Below are positions 6,889 through 14,161 of a stretch of 16,799 bases of DNA, piece by piece (the stretch's first letter is position 1; each line of letters begins with the position of its first letter). The stretch is taken from contig JACVCQ010000012.1 of assembly GCA_016741945.1 (NCBI GenBank), forward strand, positions 1 through 16,799. Reading direction: 5' to 3'. The translations under genes and the position numbers were made by a program. A model generated the notes under the pieces. It was not told where the DNA came from. It ran no database searches and saw only the letters and a list, made by a program, of their open reading frames with translations. This DNA comes from Chitinophagaceae bacterium (GTDB lineage: Bacteria; Bacteroidota; Bacteroidia; Chitinophagales; Chitinophagaceae).

Positions 6889-8667
6889 CTACTCACTATA
6901 AAATCTCCAATTAGTCTTAAAATTCTCAATCAACGGCTGTTTGGTCAAAATTGCTCTTACCATTTCAACAGGCATACTATTCAACGACATTACTGCATCG
7001 TGGTATTGTTTGTAGGTCATCTTACCACTATCTACCAATTCTTTTTTCAAAGCATAGAATTGTCTGCCCCCTGTTAAATAGGCCAGCTGATACAGCGGCG
7101 GATAACGACCTGTAAATGAACGACGAACCTCACCTTCTGCATTCGCTCTTTCATGACCAACTCTGTCTACCAAAAAATCAATACACTGTTGGGGAGTCCA
7201 TTTACCCATATGATAATTCAAAGAGAAAATAATTCTGGCGCAACGATGCATGTGCCAGAAGAGCATGCCAATTCTGTCTTCCGGTGTTTTAGCAAACTGC
7301 ATGTCCCATAAAATCAATTCCCAATACAATGCCCATCCTTCGCCCCAAAATGGAGTACCAAAATTGCGATAGGTTCTGGTTCTTGTATTCACAAACTGTT
7401 GCAGGTTATGTCCCGCAATCAATTCATGATGTACTGTTGCTTTTGAAAAATGCGGATTGTTACCACGCATGCTCATCATCCTGTCTTCATATGCCATGGT
7501 ATTGGTGGGATAAGAGATGATGATATCGGCACCTCCTAAAAAGAAAGGGGCTATCAATTGTCTTTCCGGAGACATCATCATCATACCCCAGGTTTCTTCT
7601 GCCAATGGTGGAATGGTGATGAGCTTATTCTTTTTGAGAAAATCAATGGACTCAGTATACAATTTTAAAATAGCTTCAGGTTGTTTACCCGGTGGCACAT
7701 ACAAAGTCTTTACTTTTTCCAATGCTGCTTTCCAGTTATCACCAAAACCCATTTCTCTGGAAGCTTTCAACATTTCAGTATCACACCATGCAAATTCTTT
7801 ATTCGCGATATCAATCAACTCCTCAGGGGTATAGGGAATCATTTCACTTTGCAATTGCTTCACCAAATTTTCCCTTCCGGCACGTACACCAATGATACCA
7901 CTGTTATCACTTGCCGTCAATGCGCTATTGGCTTTTGTTTTCCATACGCCTGCATAAGCTGTTAAAGCCTCATCTAAAGATTTATGTACAACAGGCACCC
8001 ACCAGGTAAACATGGGATCATACCCATTGTAAAAATCAAAAACACTTTGTAAGGTCTGACGAAGGTTGTTGATCACTTCACCCGCTGTGTACACAGATTC
8101 AGCATCGATCACTTTTTCTTCTTTTAATTTTGATTGTAAAGATTTGATCTCTTTGATCATGGCCGCCCAATCTTTTGCTACTTCTTCTGCATTGGGCTGA
8201 TAGCCTCTTCTTCGTTGCTGCTCCAACGCATATACTTTTGACGCAAATGGAAGCCACTGACTAATTTTTGAAACTTCTTTGGCTTCTGTAATCAATTGTT
8301 CCATTCGTTCGGTCAGATCTCTCTTAAATAAGATATAATCTACTTTACACTCCTGTGAAAGATTTTTAAAATCAACAGCCGCTATTTTTTTTTGATACTC
8401 CTGTACCAACTGCTGCAGACGTTTGTTTTTCTCCGGTGAACCAATACTCGCATCTGCACCTCCTCCAAAACCACCACCTCTTGAAGAAGCAGGACTATAA
8501 TACCTGCTTAGTGTACGATTGTCTGCAGCATATTGCTGAATCAATGTTGGCATTTCCTGACAAGGAACATAGCTCTCTTTTGAAACCTGTGCATGTGCTT
8601 GTTGTGGCAATGCACAGAACATAGTGACTGCTACCAGCAGTACAAGGACCCATAGTTGTTTTTTCAT
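6889..8667 (-). CDS. Secreted DUF885-family metallopeptidase
   Basis: Protein of 592 residues. It begins with a Sec signal peptide: MKKQLWVLVLLVAVTMFCAL then PQQAHA, with cleavage likely after about residue 26, so it is exported to the periplasm or beyond. A glycine-rich stretch SRGGGFGGGADASIG lies at about 62-76. The body is mostly helical. The metal site is HHELIAGHNLQ (413-423), corresponding to the family's HExxPGHxxQ motif with Ala in place of Pro, followed by FWGEGWALYWE (440-450), which provides the further acidic residues. These are hallmarks of the DUF885 zinc-peptidase-like family, distantly related to M2/M3-type gluzincins. A TTG at 8703 would add 12 residues; ATG 8667 is chosen because it starts the signal peptide. 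It lies 47 bp after the 4-hydroxyproline epimerase on the same strand, so co-transcription and a role in supplying imino-acid peptides are possible. The substrate is unknown. Confidence 0.85.
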   Translation of the reverse strand: MKKQLWVLVLLVAVTMFCALPQQAHAQVSKESYVPCQEMPTLIQQYAADNRTLSRYYSPASSRGGGFGGGADASIGSPEKNKRLQQLVQEYQKKIAAVDFKNLSQECKVDYILFKRDLTERMEQLITEAKEVSKISQWLPFASKVYALEQQRRRGYQPNAEEVAKDWAAMIKEIKSLQSKLKEEKVIDAESVYTAGEVINNLRQTLQSVFDFYNGYDPMFTWWVPVVHKSLDEALTAYAGVWKTKANSALTASDNSGIIGVRAGRENLVKQLQSEMIPYTPEELIDIANKEFAWCDTEMLKASREMGFGDNWKAALEKVKTLYVPPGKQPEAILKLYTESIDFLKKNKLITIPPLAEETWGMMMMSPERQLIAPFFLGGADIIISYPTNTMAYEDRMMSMRGNNPHFSKATVHHELIAGHNLQQFVNTRTRTYRNFGTPFWGEGWALYWELILWDMQFAKTPEDRIGMLFWHMHRCARIIFSLNYHMGKWTPQQCIDFLVDRVGHERANAEGEVRRSFTGRYPPLYQLAYLTGGRQFYALKKELVDSGKMTYKQYHDAVMSLNSMPVEMVRAILTKQPLIENFKTNWRFYSE

Positions 8668-8714
8668 ATCGCTGTTTTGGTAGTTCGTTGTATAAAATTT
8701 CAATGACCCAATAT

Positions 8715-9716
8715 TTATATCACTTGAAACCCATGTGCATAGGGATCTTCATCATCTATGATGATCGTATTATATCCTGTTACCCTTGCCCACCCTTCAA
8801 TACTTGGAACAATAGCCGGTTGTCCATTTACCGTAGTTTCTGCTTCAATCCTTCCGGTAAAAGTGGAACCAATAATACTTTCATGAATGAATGCATCTCC
8901 CTTTTTCAGTTTCCCTTTTGCATACCACTGTGCCATACGTGCCGAGGTGCCGGTACCACAAGGAGAACGATCAATGGCTTTATCACCATAAAATACAGCA
9001 TTGCGTGCTGTTGATGTGGGTGCAATGGGTTTGCCTGTCCATAACAAATGACTTAACCCTTTGATATTTTCATTTTCAGGATGAATAAAACTATATTGTT
9101 CATTCAATAATTTTCTGCAGACCCTACTCCATGAGATCAATTGATCGGCAGTAAAATGTTCAATGCCAGGAAAATTTTCCTGTGGATCTACAATGGCATA
9201 AAAATTACCACCATAAGCAACATCTACTTTGATCTTGCCAAGATCCGGACATTCCACTTCTAAATTGGAAGCATATAAAAATGCAGGAACATTGGTGAGC
9301 TTAACTGACAATACTTTTTTGCCTTCTTGCTTGTATTCAATGAGTACCAAACCTGCAGGCGTTTCAATTCTTAATTGCCCCGGTGTTTTGGGTGTTACCA
9401 ACCCTTCTTCAATGGCAATGGTAATGGTACCAATGGTTCCATGTCCACACATGGGTAGGCAACCACTGGTTTCAATGAACAATACACCGATATCATTTTG
9501 CGGGTCATGAGGTGGATATAGAATACTTCCACTCATCATATCATGTCCACGTGGTTCGAACATCAATCCTTTTCTGATCCAATCATATTCACGTAGAAAA
9601 TGCAATCGCTTTTCCATCATGGAATTACCTTCCAGTAAAGGGCCACCTCCTGCTACGAGACGAACAGGATTACCGCAAGTATGTGCATCAATACAAAAGA
9701 ATTTTTTATGTGCCAT
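8715..9716 (-). CDS. 4-hydroxyproline 2-epimerase (proline racemase family)
   Basis: Cofactor-independent cytoplasmic epimerase converting trans-4-hydroxy-L-proline to cis-4-hydroxy-D-proline, the first catabolic step. It has 333 residues, normal for the family. The two catalytic cysteines are present: C90 in PMCGHGTIG and C253 in DRSPCGTGTSARMA. Two cysteines distinguish epimerases and racemases from the Ser/Thr-Cys trans-3-hydroxyproline dehydratases. The start FFCIDAHTCGNPVRLVAGG is characteristic of the 4-HypE group. A TTG at 9740 would add 8 residues; ATG 9716 is preferred because MAHKKFFCIDAHTCGNP matches the usual N-terminus. It follows the semialdehyde dehydrogenase by 30 bp and precedes a peptidase gene. 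The neighbours (aldehyde dehydrogenase and DapA-like lyase) fit hydroxyproline rather than proline racemisation. Confidence 0.92.
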   Translation of the reverse strand: MAHKKFFCIDAHTCGNPVRLVAGGGPLLEGNSMMEKRLHFLREYDWIRKGLMFEPRGHDMMSGSILYPPHDPQNDIGVLFIETSGCLPMCGHGTIGTITIAIEEGLVTPKTPGQLRIETPAGLVLIEYKQEGKKVLSVKLTNVPAFLYASNLEVECPDLGKIKVDVAYGGNFYAIVDPQENFPGIEHFTADQLISWSRVCRKLLNEQYSFIHPENENIKGLSHLLWTGKPIAPTSTARNAVFYGDKAIDRSPCGTGTSARMAQWYAKGKLKKGDAFIHESIIGSTFTGRIEAETTVNGQPAIVPSIEGWARVTGYNTIIIDDEDPYAHGFQVI

Positions 9717-9737
9717 TATGATATTTCGTTGGTCAAT

Positions 9738-9745
9738 CAAATGTA
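9738..9745 (-). promoter_or_regulatory. Possible internal -7 box before the epimerase gene
   Basis: Minus-strand TACATTTG fits TAnnTTTG exactly. It sits just after the aldehyde dehydrogenase stop, 21 bases before the epimerase ATG. It could give extra transcription of the epimerase and peptidase genes. A chance match inside an operon is also possible. Confidence 0.28.
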
Positions 9746-9746
9746 A

Positions 9747-11333
9747 TCAGATAATATCACGAGTGTAAACACCATTGACTTTACGCATGATACCTGCTGT
9801 ATTTTCATTTTGCAAATAAAAAGGCAATAACTCCTTTGGACAATCCTGATAACAAACCGGTCTTACAAATCTTCGAATCGCTTCTGTTCCAACAGATGTG
9901 GTTCTTGCATCCGTAGTAGCCGGGAATGGACCTCCATGTACTATTGCATGACACACTTCTACACCAGTAGGTACATTATTGAAAATGATCCTGCCTGTTT
10001 TTTGTTGTAAAATATCTACTACTGATGAATATCTTTTCAACTCATCGGTATTGCCAAATACAGAACCGGTCAATTGTCCATGTAATGTTTGTAAAGCTGT
10101 TTCCAGTTGTGATCTGTCATCACAAACTACGATCAATGAGCATGGACCAAATACTTCATCTTGTAAGGATGAGTCTTGTATAAAATCCTGTGCATCGACA
10201 GTGAATAAGGTCGGACTTCCTTTATATGCTCGCTCCAGATCTTCTCCCGAGAATAATGCTTCTACTCCTTTGGATTGTCCGATCCTTGCTCTGTCTGCAT
10301 AGTATGCTTTACAGATATGCTGATTCAACATGGTAGCCGCTGCTGCATTTGAAAGTGCTGCTATCAATGATTCAGTAAATGCCTCTGAAGCTTTTGATCT
10401 GATGACAAATAATAAACCCGGATTGGTACAGAACTGCCCAACACCCAAAGTAATGGATGACGCTAAAGCAGTAGCTGTTTCCGATGTTTTCAAAGCTAAT
10501 GTTTCCGGTAATAGCACCACCGGATTGATGCTACTCATCTCTGCATACAATGGTATCGGCTCTTTTCTTTTCTGTGTAACGGTAGTGTACAATGCCATAC
10601 CTGCGCGATAAGAACCGGTGAAGCCAATGGCTTTGATGGATGGCTCCAAAGCAAGTCTTTGTCCCAACACAGCACCTTCCCCATTCAGTGAAGAAAATAC
10701 TCCATCAGGCATCCCTGTTCTTTCAGCAGCTTTTCTGATGGCATTTGCCATAAGTTCATTGGTACCCGCATGAGAACTGTGTGCTTTCACAATGACCGGA
10801 CAACCCGCGGCCAATGCTGAGGCGGTATCTCCTCCTGCCGTAGAGAAAGCAAAAGGGAAATTGCTTGCAGCAAATACGGCCACTGGTCCAACAGGCTGCA
10901 ATATTCTTCTGATATCTGAGCGAGGCAGTGGCTTTCTATCGGGCATTGCTGTATCTATCACAGCGTCTGCCCAAGAGCCTTCTCTCAATAGTGATGCAAA
11001 TAGTTTCAGTTGATTGATGGTACGATCTCTTTCACCGGTTAATCTAGGCAACGGTAATGCTGTTTCCAGATTGGCTCTTTCCAATAAAAAATCTCCGATG
11101 TTCAAAATCTCTTCTGCTATCGCTTCCAGAAAAACGGCTCTTTGTACAAAACTGTTCTTACTGAAAATTGCGAAAGCAGTTACCGATTTCGCGATCGCTG
11201 CTTCGATTTCTTCATCGGTAGCAACATGAAAATGTTCCGGTAAATATGTTCCTTGAAGGGTGCTAAAAGACTGAAATGATGCTTTGCCTTTTGCAGTTAC
11301 TTCAAATCCGACAACGTTTTGTCCTTGTAGCAT
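9747..11333 (-). CDS. 2-oxoglutarate semialdehyde dehydrogenase (NADP+-type aldehyde dehydrogenase)
   Basis: Aldehyde dehydrogenase of 528 residues oxidising 2-oxoglutarate semialdehyde (2,5-dioxopentanoate) to 2-oxoglutarate, the last step of hydroxyproline breakdown. The family catalytic set is visible: N158 in AASNFPFAFS, K183 in VIVKAHSSHAG, the GFTGS cofactor loop (237-241), general base E265 in YAEMSSINPV, and nucleophile C302 in GQFCTNPGLLFV. The FPFAFS...AHSSHAGT signature and the length fit the hydroxyproline/sugar-acid-linked KGSADH subgroup rather than generic betaine-aldehyde-type enzymes. ATG at 11333; the upstream lyase stop (11335-11337) is separated by a single base, indicating tight operon coupling. 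Cofactor preference is inferred from the subgroup only. Confidence 0.9.
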   Translation of the reverse strand: MLQGQNVVGFEVTAKGKASFQSFSTLQGTYLPEHFHVATDEEIEAAIAKSVTAFAIFSKNSFVQRAVFLEAIAEEILNIGDFLLERANLETALPLPRLTGERDRTINQLKLFASLLREGSWADAVIDTAMPDRKPLPRSDIRRILQPVGPVAVFAASNFPFAFSTAGGDTASALAAGCPVIVKAHSSHAGTNELMANAIRKAAERTGMPDGVFSSLNGEGAVLGQRLALEPSIKAIGFTGSYRAGMALYTTVTQKRKEPIPLYAEMSSINPVVLLPETLALKTSETATALASSITLGVGQFCTNPGLLFVIRSKASEAFTESLIAALSNAAAATMLNQHICKAYYADRARIGQSKGVEALFSGEDLERAYKGSPTLFTVDAQDFIQDSSLQDEVFGPCSLIVVCDDRSQLETALQTLHGQLTGSVFGNTDELKRYSSVVDILQQKTGRIIFNNVPTGVEVCHAIVHGGPFPATTDARTTSVGTEAIRRFVRPVCYQDCPKELLPFYLQNENTAGIMRKVNGVYTRDII

Positions 11334-11334
11334 C

Positions 11335-12261
11335 CTACTTGTGTTTCAGGTTCAAATAATCTGGCAATGCCGGACGATTGGCCAATGCCGTTTCTATAAT
11401 AGTTGTCACACGTTTCAGCTCTTCACCTTCCAGTGGCAAACGTGGCGCTCTTACATGCGTTGATCCAATACCGGTATGTGTTGCAGCCAGCTTGATATAC
11501 TGAACCAGTTTTGGATGAATATCCAACTCCAGTAACGGCAGGAACCAACGATAGATCTTTAAGGCTTCCTCGATCATTCCCGCTTTTACTAAACGATAAA
11601 CAGCTACTGTTTCTTTTGGAAAAGCATCTACTAAACCGGCCACCCAACCATCTGCACCCATACACAGACTTTCCATGGCCAAGGTATCAACACCACAAAG
11701 AATATGAAAGCGATCGCCAAAACGATTGATCATTCTGGTTACATTGGAAATATCCCGCGTAGATTCTTTTACCGCCTGAATATTTTTGTAGGGTACCATG
11801 GATTCAAACATATCCAAGGTAACATGAATCTTATAGTCAACCGGATTGTTATAGATCATGATGGGTAAAGAAGTGGAAGCTGCTACTGCCTTAAAATACT
11901 CCAATGTTTCTTTACTGTCTGCGTAGTAACGCATGGGCGGTAATAACATCAATCCATCAGCTCCATTTTTCTCCGAATCCTGCGCCAGCTGAATAGCGGC
12001 TTTAGTGGTTTGCTCTGCAATATTGATGATGACAGGAAAATCTTTTGGGATATGCTCCTTAGAATACAATAAGAGATCTCTTTTTTCTCCATTAGAAAGA
12101 GAACTTGCTTCACCAAGAGAGCCGCCAAGAATGATCCCATCAACGCCAGCATCCAATTGTGCGCGGAGATTTTTTTGATACAAATCAAAATCAACAGCAT
12201 CATCCTGTTTAAATGGTGTGAGAAGAGCAGGATAAACACCCTTCCATGTCAAATTGGCCAT
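11335..12261 (-). CDS. DapA-family lyase, probable 1-pyrroline-4-hydroxy-2-carboxylate deaminase
   Basis: Protein of 308 residues with the TIM barrel of the dihydrodipicolinate synthase / N-acetylneuraminate lyase family. The Schiff-base lysine is K165 in QAVKESTRD and the proton-relay tyrosine is Y137 in MIYNNPVD. The motif usually reading GTTGE in true DapA is GSLGE here (47-51), so lysine biosynthesis is unlikely. Directly upstream of 2-oxoglutarate semialdehyde dehydrogenase and in the same run as hydroxyproline epimerase, it most likely deaminates 1-pyrroline-4-hydroxy-2-carboxylate to 2-oxoglutarate semialdehyde plus ammonia. The family call rests on sequence and the specific reaction on context. 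It is the first gene of the run, starting at ATG 12261, divergent from an AraC-type regulator. Confidence 0.87.
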   Translation of the reverse strand: MANLTWKGVYPALLTPFKQDDAVDFDLYQKNLRAQLDAGVDGIILGGSLGEASSLSNGEKRDLLLYSKEHIPKDFPVIINIAEQTTKAAIQLAQDSEKNGADGLMLLPPMRYYADSKETLEYFKAVAASTSLPIMIYNNPVDYKIHVTLDMFESMVPYKNIQAVKESTRDISNVTRMINRFGDRFHILCGVDTLAMESLCMGADGWVAGLVDAFPKETVAVYRLVKAGMIEEALKIYRWFLPLLELDIHPKLVQYIKLAATHTGIGSTHVRAPRLPLEGEELKRVTTIIETALANRPALPDYLNLKHK

Positions 12262-12279
12262 ACTAATATTTTATGCTTA

Positions 12280-12287
12280 TAAAACTA
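12280..12287 (-). promoter_or_regulatory. Weak -7 box for the hydroxyproline catabolic run
   Basis: Minus-strand TAGTTTTA matches TAnnTTTG at all but the last fixed base. It lies 18 bases before the lyase ATG, the same distance seen at the other candidate promoters here. No -33 element is evident, which would fit a promoter that depends on an activator such as the neighbouring AraC-type protein. The rest of the 221-bp divergent gap holds no clear operator that I can defend. Confidence 0.3.
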
Positions 12288-12455
12288 ATCGGGTACACAA
12301 GTAGATAGTTTTCCGCTATTGACGAATGATGTACAGATTTTAACCTTCATGCATTTTAATAATATTTTTAACTGGTATTAGCATCGTTTCAAGTATTTTA
12401 TCTGTCTTTTTCCAAAATCAGGCTATTTTAAGTGAAAATTGGTAGTTCTAAATGA

Positions 12456-12463
12456 TTACTTTG
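12456..12463 (+). promoter_or_regulatory. Candidate -7 box for the AraC-type regulator
   Basis: TTACTTTG matches TAnnTTTG at 5 of 6 fixed bases and ends 19 bases before the ATG at 12483. A TTGG at 12439 is too close to be a normal -33 element. Confidence 0.35.
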
Positions 12464-12482
12464 CCTGACCAATGCTGTTGTT

Positions 12483-13385
12483 ATGAAAGTCTTACAATTC
12501 ACGATCCCTGTTCCGGGAGATAAAAACATCATTGTTCAACATGAGGTGTTGCCTTATTTCTATCCTCATCTGCACAGACATGATGAGATCCAATTGACAT
12601 GGATCCAAAAAGGAGAAGGTACACTTGTAGTAGATAATAATATGTATCCTTTTGGTCCGAATGAAATTTATTATCTCGGTGCCAATCAACCCCATGTTTT
12701 CAAAAGTGATCCTGCTTATTTTTCGCCGAAAAGTAAAAGAAAAGTGCAGGCCATTACCATTCACTTTAATCCCAATGGAAAATTGTCAGGGTTGTTTGAT
12801 CTTGCTGAAATGAAACCTGTTCAAACCTTTCTTCAAAAACACAACAATGGGTTTGTCATTTCATCTGAACATATTGCAGCTGTAGCACATAAAATGCAGA
12901 TTGTAAGTAAAAGTCAGGGAGCTGACCAAATGATTGCTTTTATTGATATCCTGAAAAAATTTACCACTATACCTAAGCTTAAAGAATTATCCAGCATTTC
13001 CAATTTAACCACTGTAAGTGAGCATGATGGTATCCGCTTAAGCCATATTTATCATTATATCATGGCCAATTATGCAAAAACGATTACGCTGGAAGATGTT
13101 GCTCAGCAAGCGCATATGACACCCCAAGCTTTTTGTCGTTACTTCAAGAAAAGAACTTTACACACATTCGTTTCCTTTCTGAATGAAGTTCGCATCAATG
13201 AAGCTTGTAAAAAATTGATCACAGGTGATAGCGATAGTGTCAGCATCTCTACCATTGCTTATAACTGTGGATTCAATACTGTGACAAATTTCAATCGGGT
13301 ATTCAAATCCGTCATCGGAAAATCTCCGAGTGAATATGTGGATGACTATTTCAGAAGTACTTATGAAGAAGTAAGCGTTGTATAA
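12483..13385 (+). CDS. AraC-family transcriptional regulator of the hydroxyproline genes
   Basis: Protein of 300 residues. The N-terminal cupin-like sensing domain (about 15-100) carries HLHRHDEIQLTWIQKGEGTL and, later, NQPHVF. The C-terminal AraC/XylS domain (about 190-292) has two helix-turn-helix units: ITLEDVAQQAHMTPQAFCRYF and VSISTIAYNCGFNTVTNFNRVFK, ending in the family motif GKSPSEYV. It is divergently transcribed from the DapA-like lyase with a 221-bp shared upstream region. It therefore probably senses hydroxyproline or a pathway intermediate and controls that run. The role is inferred from position; the family is certain. Confidence 0.92.
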   Translation: MKVLQFTIPVPGDKNIIVQHEVLPYFYPHLHRHDEIQLTWIQKGEGTLVVDNNMYPFGPNEIYYLGANQPHVFKSDPAYFSPKSKRKVQAITIHFNPNGKLSGLFDLAEMKPVQTFLQKHNNGFVISSEHIAAVAHKMQIVSKSQGADQMIAFIDILKKFTTIPKLKELSSISNLTTVSEHDGIRLSHIYHYIMANYAKTITLEDVAQQAHMTPQAFCRYFKKRTLHTFVSFLNEVRINEACKKLITGDSDSVSISTIAYNCGFNTVTNFNRVFKSVIGKSPSEYVDDYFRSTYEEVSVV

Positions 13386-13414
13386 AACAGGATCAATGAT
13401 CAACCGTTTTACAA

Positions 13415-14077
13415 CTACTTATCCAATATGGGTAGCAGATTGATATAGTTCTTCGTATAAGTAATGATATTAGGATAGATACTAAACTCCTCCTTCTCAT
13501 GCATAGTTGTTAATACCACACATTTCATTCCTGCGTTCAACGCTGCTTCTACACCTTTTGGCGCATCTTCAAAAACAATACAATCCACAGGATTCACGCC
13601 CAGCTCTGCTGCGCCCTTCAAATAAGTTTCGGGATCCGGTTTACTGTCTTTTACATGTTCAGCAGCGACCACCGAATCAAAATAATGTCGGATACCAAGT
13701 CCATCAATAGCAAAATCAATATTGAACAAAATGGCAGCAGAGCCGATTCCCATTTTGATTCCTTTTTGTTTTGCTGTTTCTAAGAATAGCTCTAATCCGG
13801 GTAATCCTTTTAGCTCAGGTCTGTATAATGCTTGATACTTTTTCTCTTTTTCAATAGATAGATGATGCATTTCTTCGGGCGTGAAGCGATCTGGGCCAAA
13901 TATTCGAACGAATAATTCTGTATTCTTTCCATACATCTGATGAACAACTTCATCCCATGTTAAGTTTGCACCAAGATCTTTCGTTAATACATCAAACCAT
14001 ACTTGTATATGGTATTGCATATCATCGATCATGGTTCCGTTCAAATCGAAAAGAAAAGCTTTAGCACTATGTAACAT
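13415..14077 (-). CDS. HAD-superfamily hydrolase, beta-phosphoglucomutase-like, with variant motif I
   Basis: Protein of 220 residues with the Rossmannoid HAD fold and a helical cap after motif I. Motif I is FLFDLNGTMIDD: nucleophile D11 is present, but the second aspartate of DxDGT is asparagine (N13, codon AAC). Motif II is the serine in GIGSAAILF, motif III the lysine in KDSKPDPETYL, and motif IV VFEDAPKGVEAA. Apart from motif I it resembles sugar-phosphate phosphatases and beta-phosphoglucomutases. A TTG at 14098 would add 7 residues; ATG 14077 is preferred, with a near-consensus -7 box 18 bases upstream. It converges with the AraC gene across 29 bp and follows the ATP-grasp gene by 84 bp. 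The substrate is unknown. Confidence 0.88.
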   Translation of the reverse strand: MLHSAKAFLFDLNGTMIDDMQYHIQVWFDVLTKDLGANLTWDEVVHQMYGKNTELFVRIFGPDRFTPEEMHHLSIEKEKKYQALYRPELKGLPGLELFLETAKQKGIKMGIGSAAILFNIDFAIDGLGIRHYFDSVVAAEHVKDSKPDPETYLKGAAELGVNPVDCIVFEDAPKGVEAALNAGMKCVVLTTMHEKEEFSIYPNIITYTKNYINLLPILDK

Positions 14078-14095
14078 CCGATAAATTTTGATGCG

Positions 14096-14103
14096 CAAAT
14101 TAA
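14096..14103 (-). promoter_or_regulatory. Candidate -7 box for the HAD hydrolase gene
   Basis: Minus-strand TTAATTTG matches 5 of 6 fixed bases of TAnnTTTG and ends 18 bases before ATG 14077. The match is weak alone; its position agrees with the other candidate boxes in the window. Confidence 0.3.
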
Positions 14104-14161
14104 TATATCAACAGTTCAACAAGTGATTTATTTCTCGACTGATTTTAATGAAGATCTGTCA

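Noticed and set aside
7681..7965. Plus-strand frames inside the peptidase gene
   Set aside because: They lie antisense to a well-supported coding region, with no motif or start signal.
10330..10611. Alanine- and valine-rich plus-strand frame inside the aldehyde dehydrogenase
   Set aside because: It is antisense to the catalytic domain around E265 and C302; composition reflects the complementary strand of the real gene.
12438..12473. ATTGGT ... ACCAAT inverted pair upstream of the AraC gene as an operator
   Set aside because: Only 6 bases per arm with a 24-base spacer, easily chance in this AT-rich gap; AraC-type sites are usually direct repeats.
13386..13414. Terminator between the convergent AraC and HAD genes
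   Set aside because: Only a 4-bp GATC/GATC stem is visible and there is no strong T-run; too weak to call.
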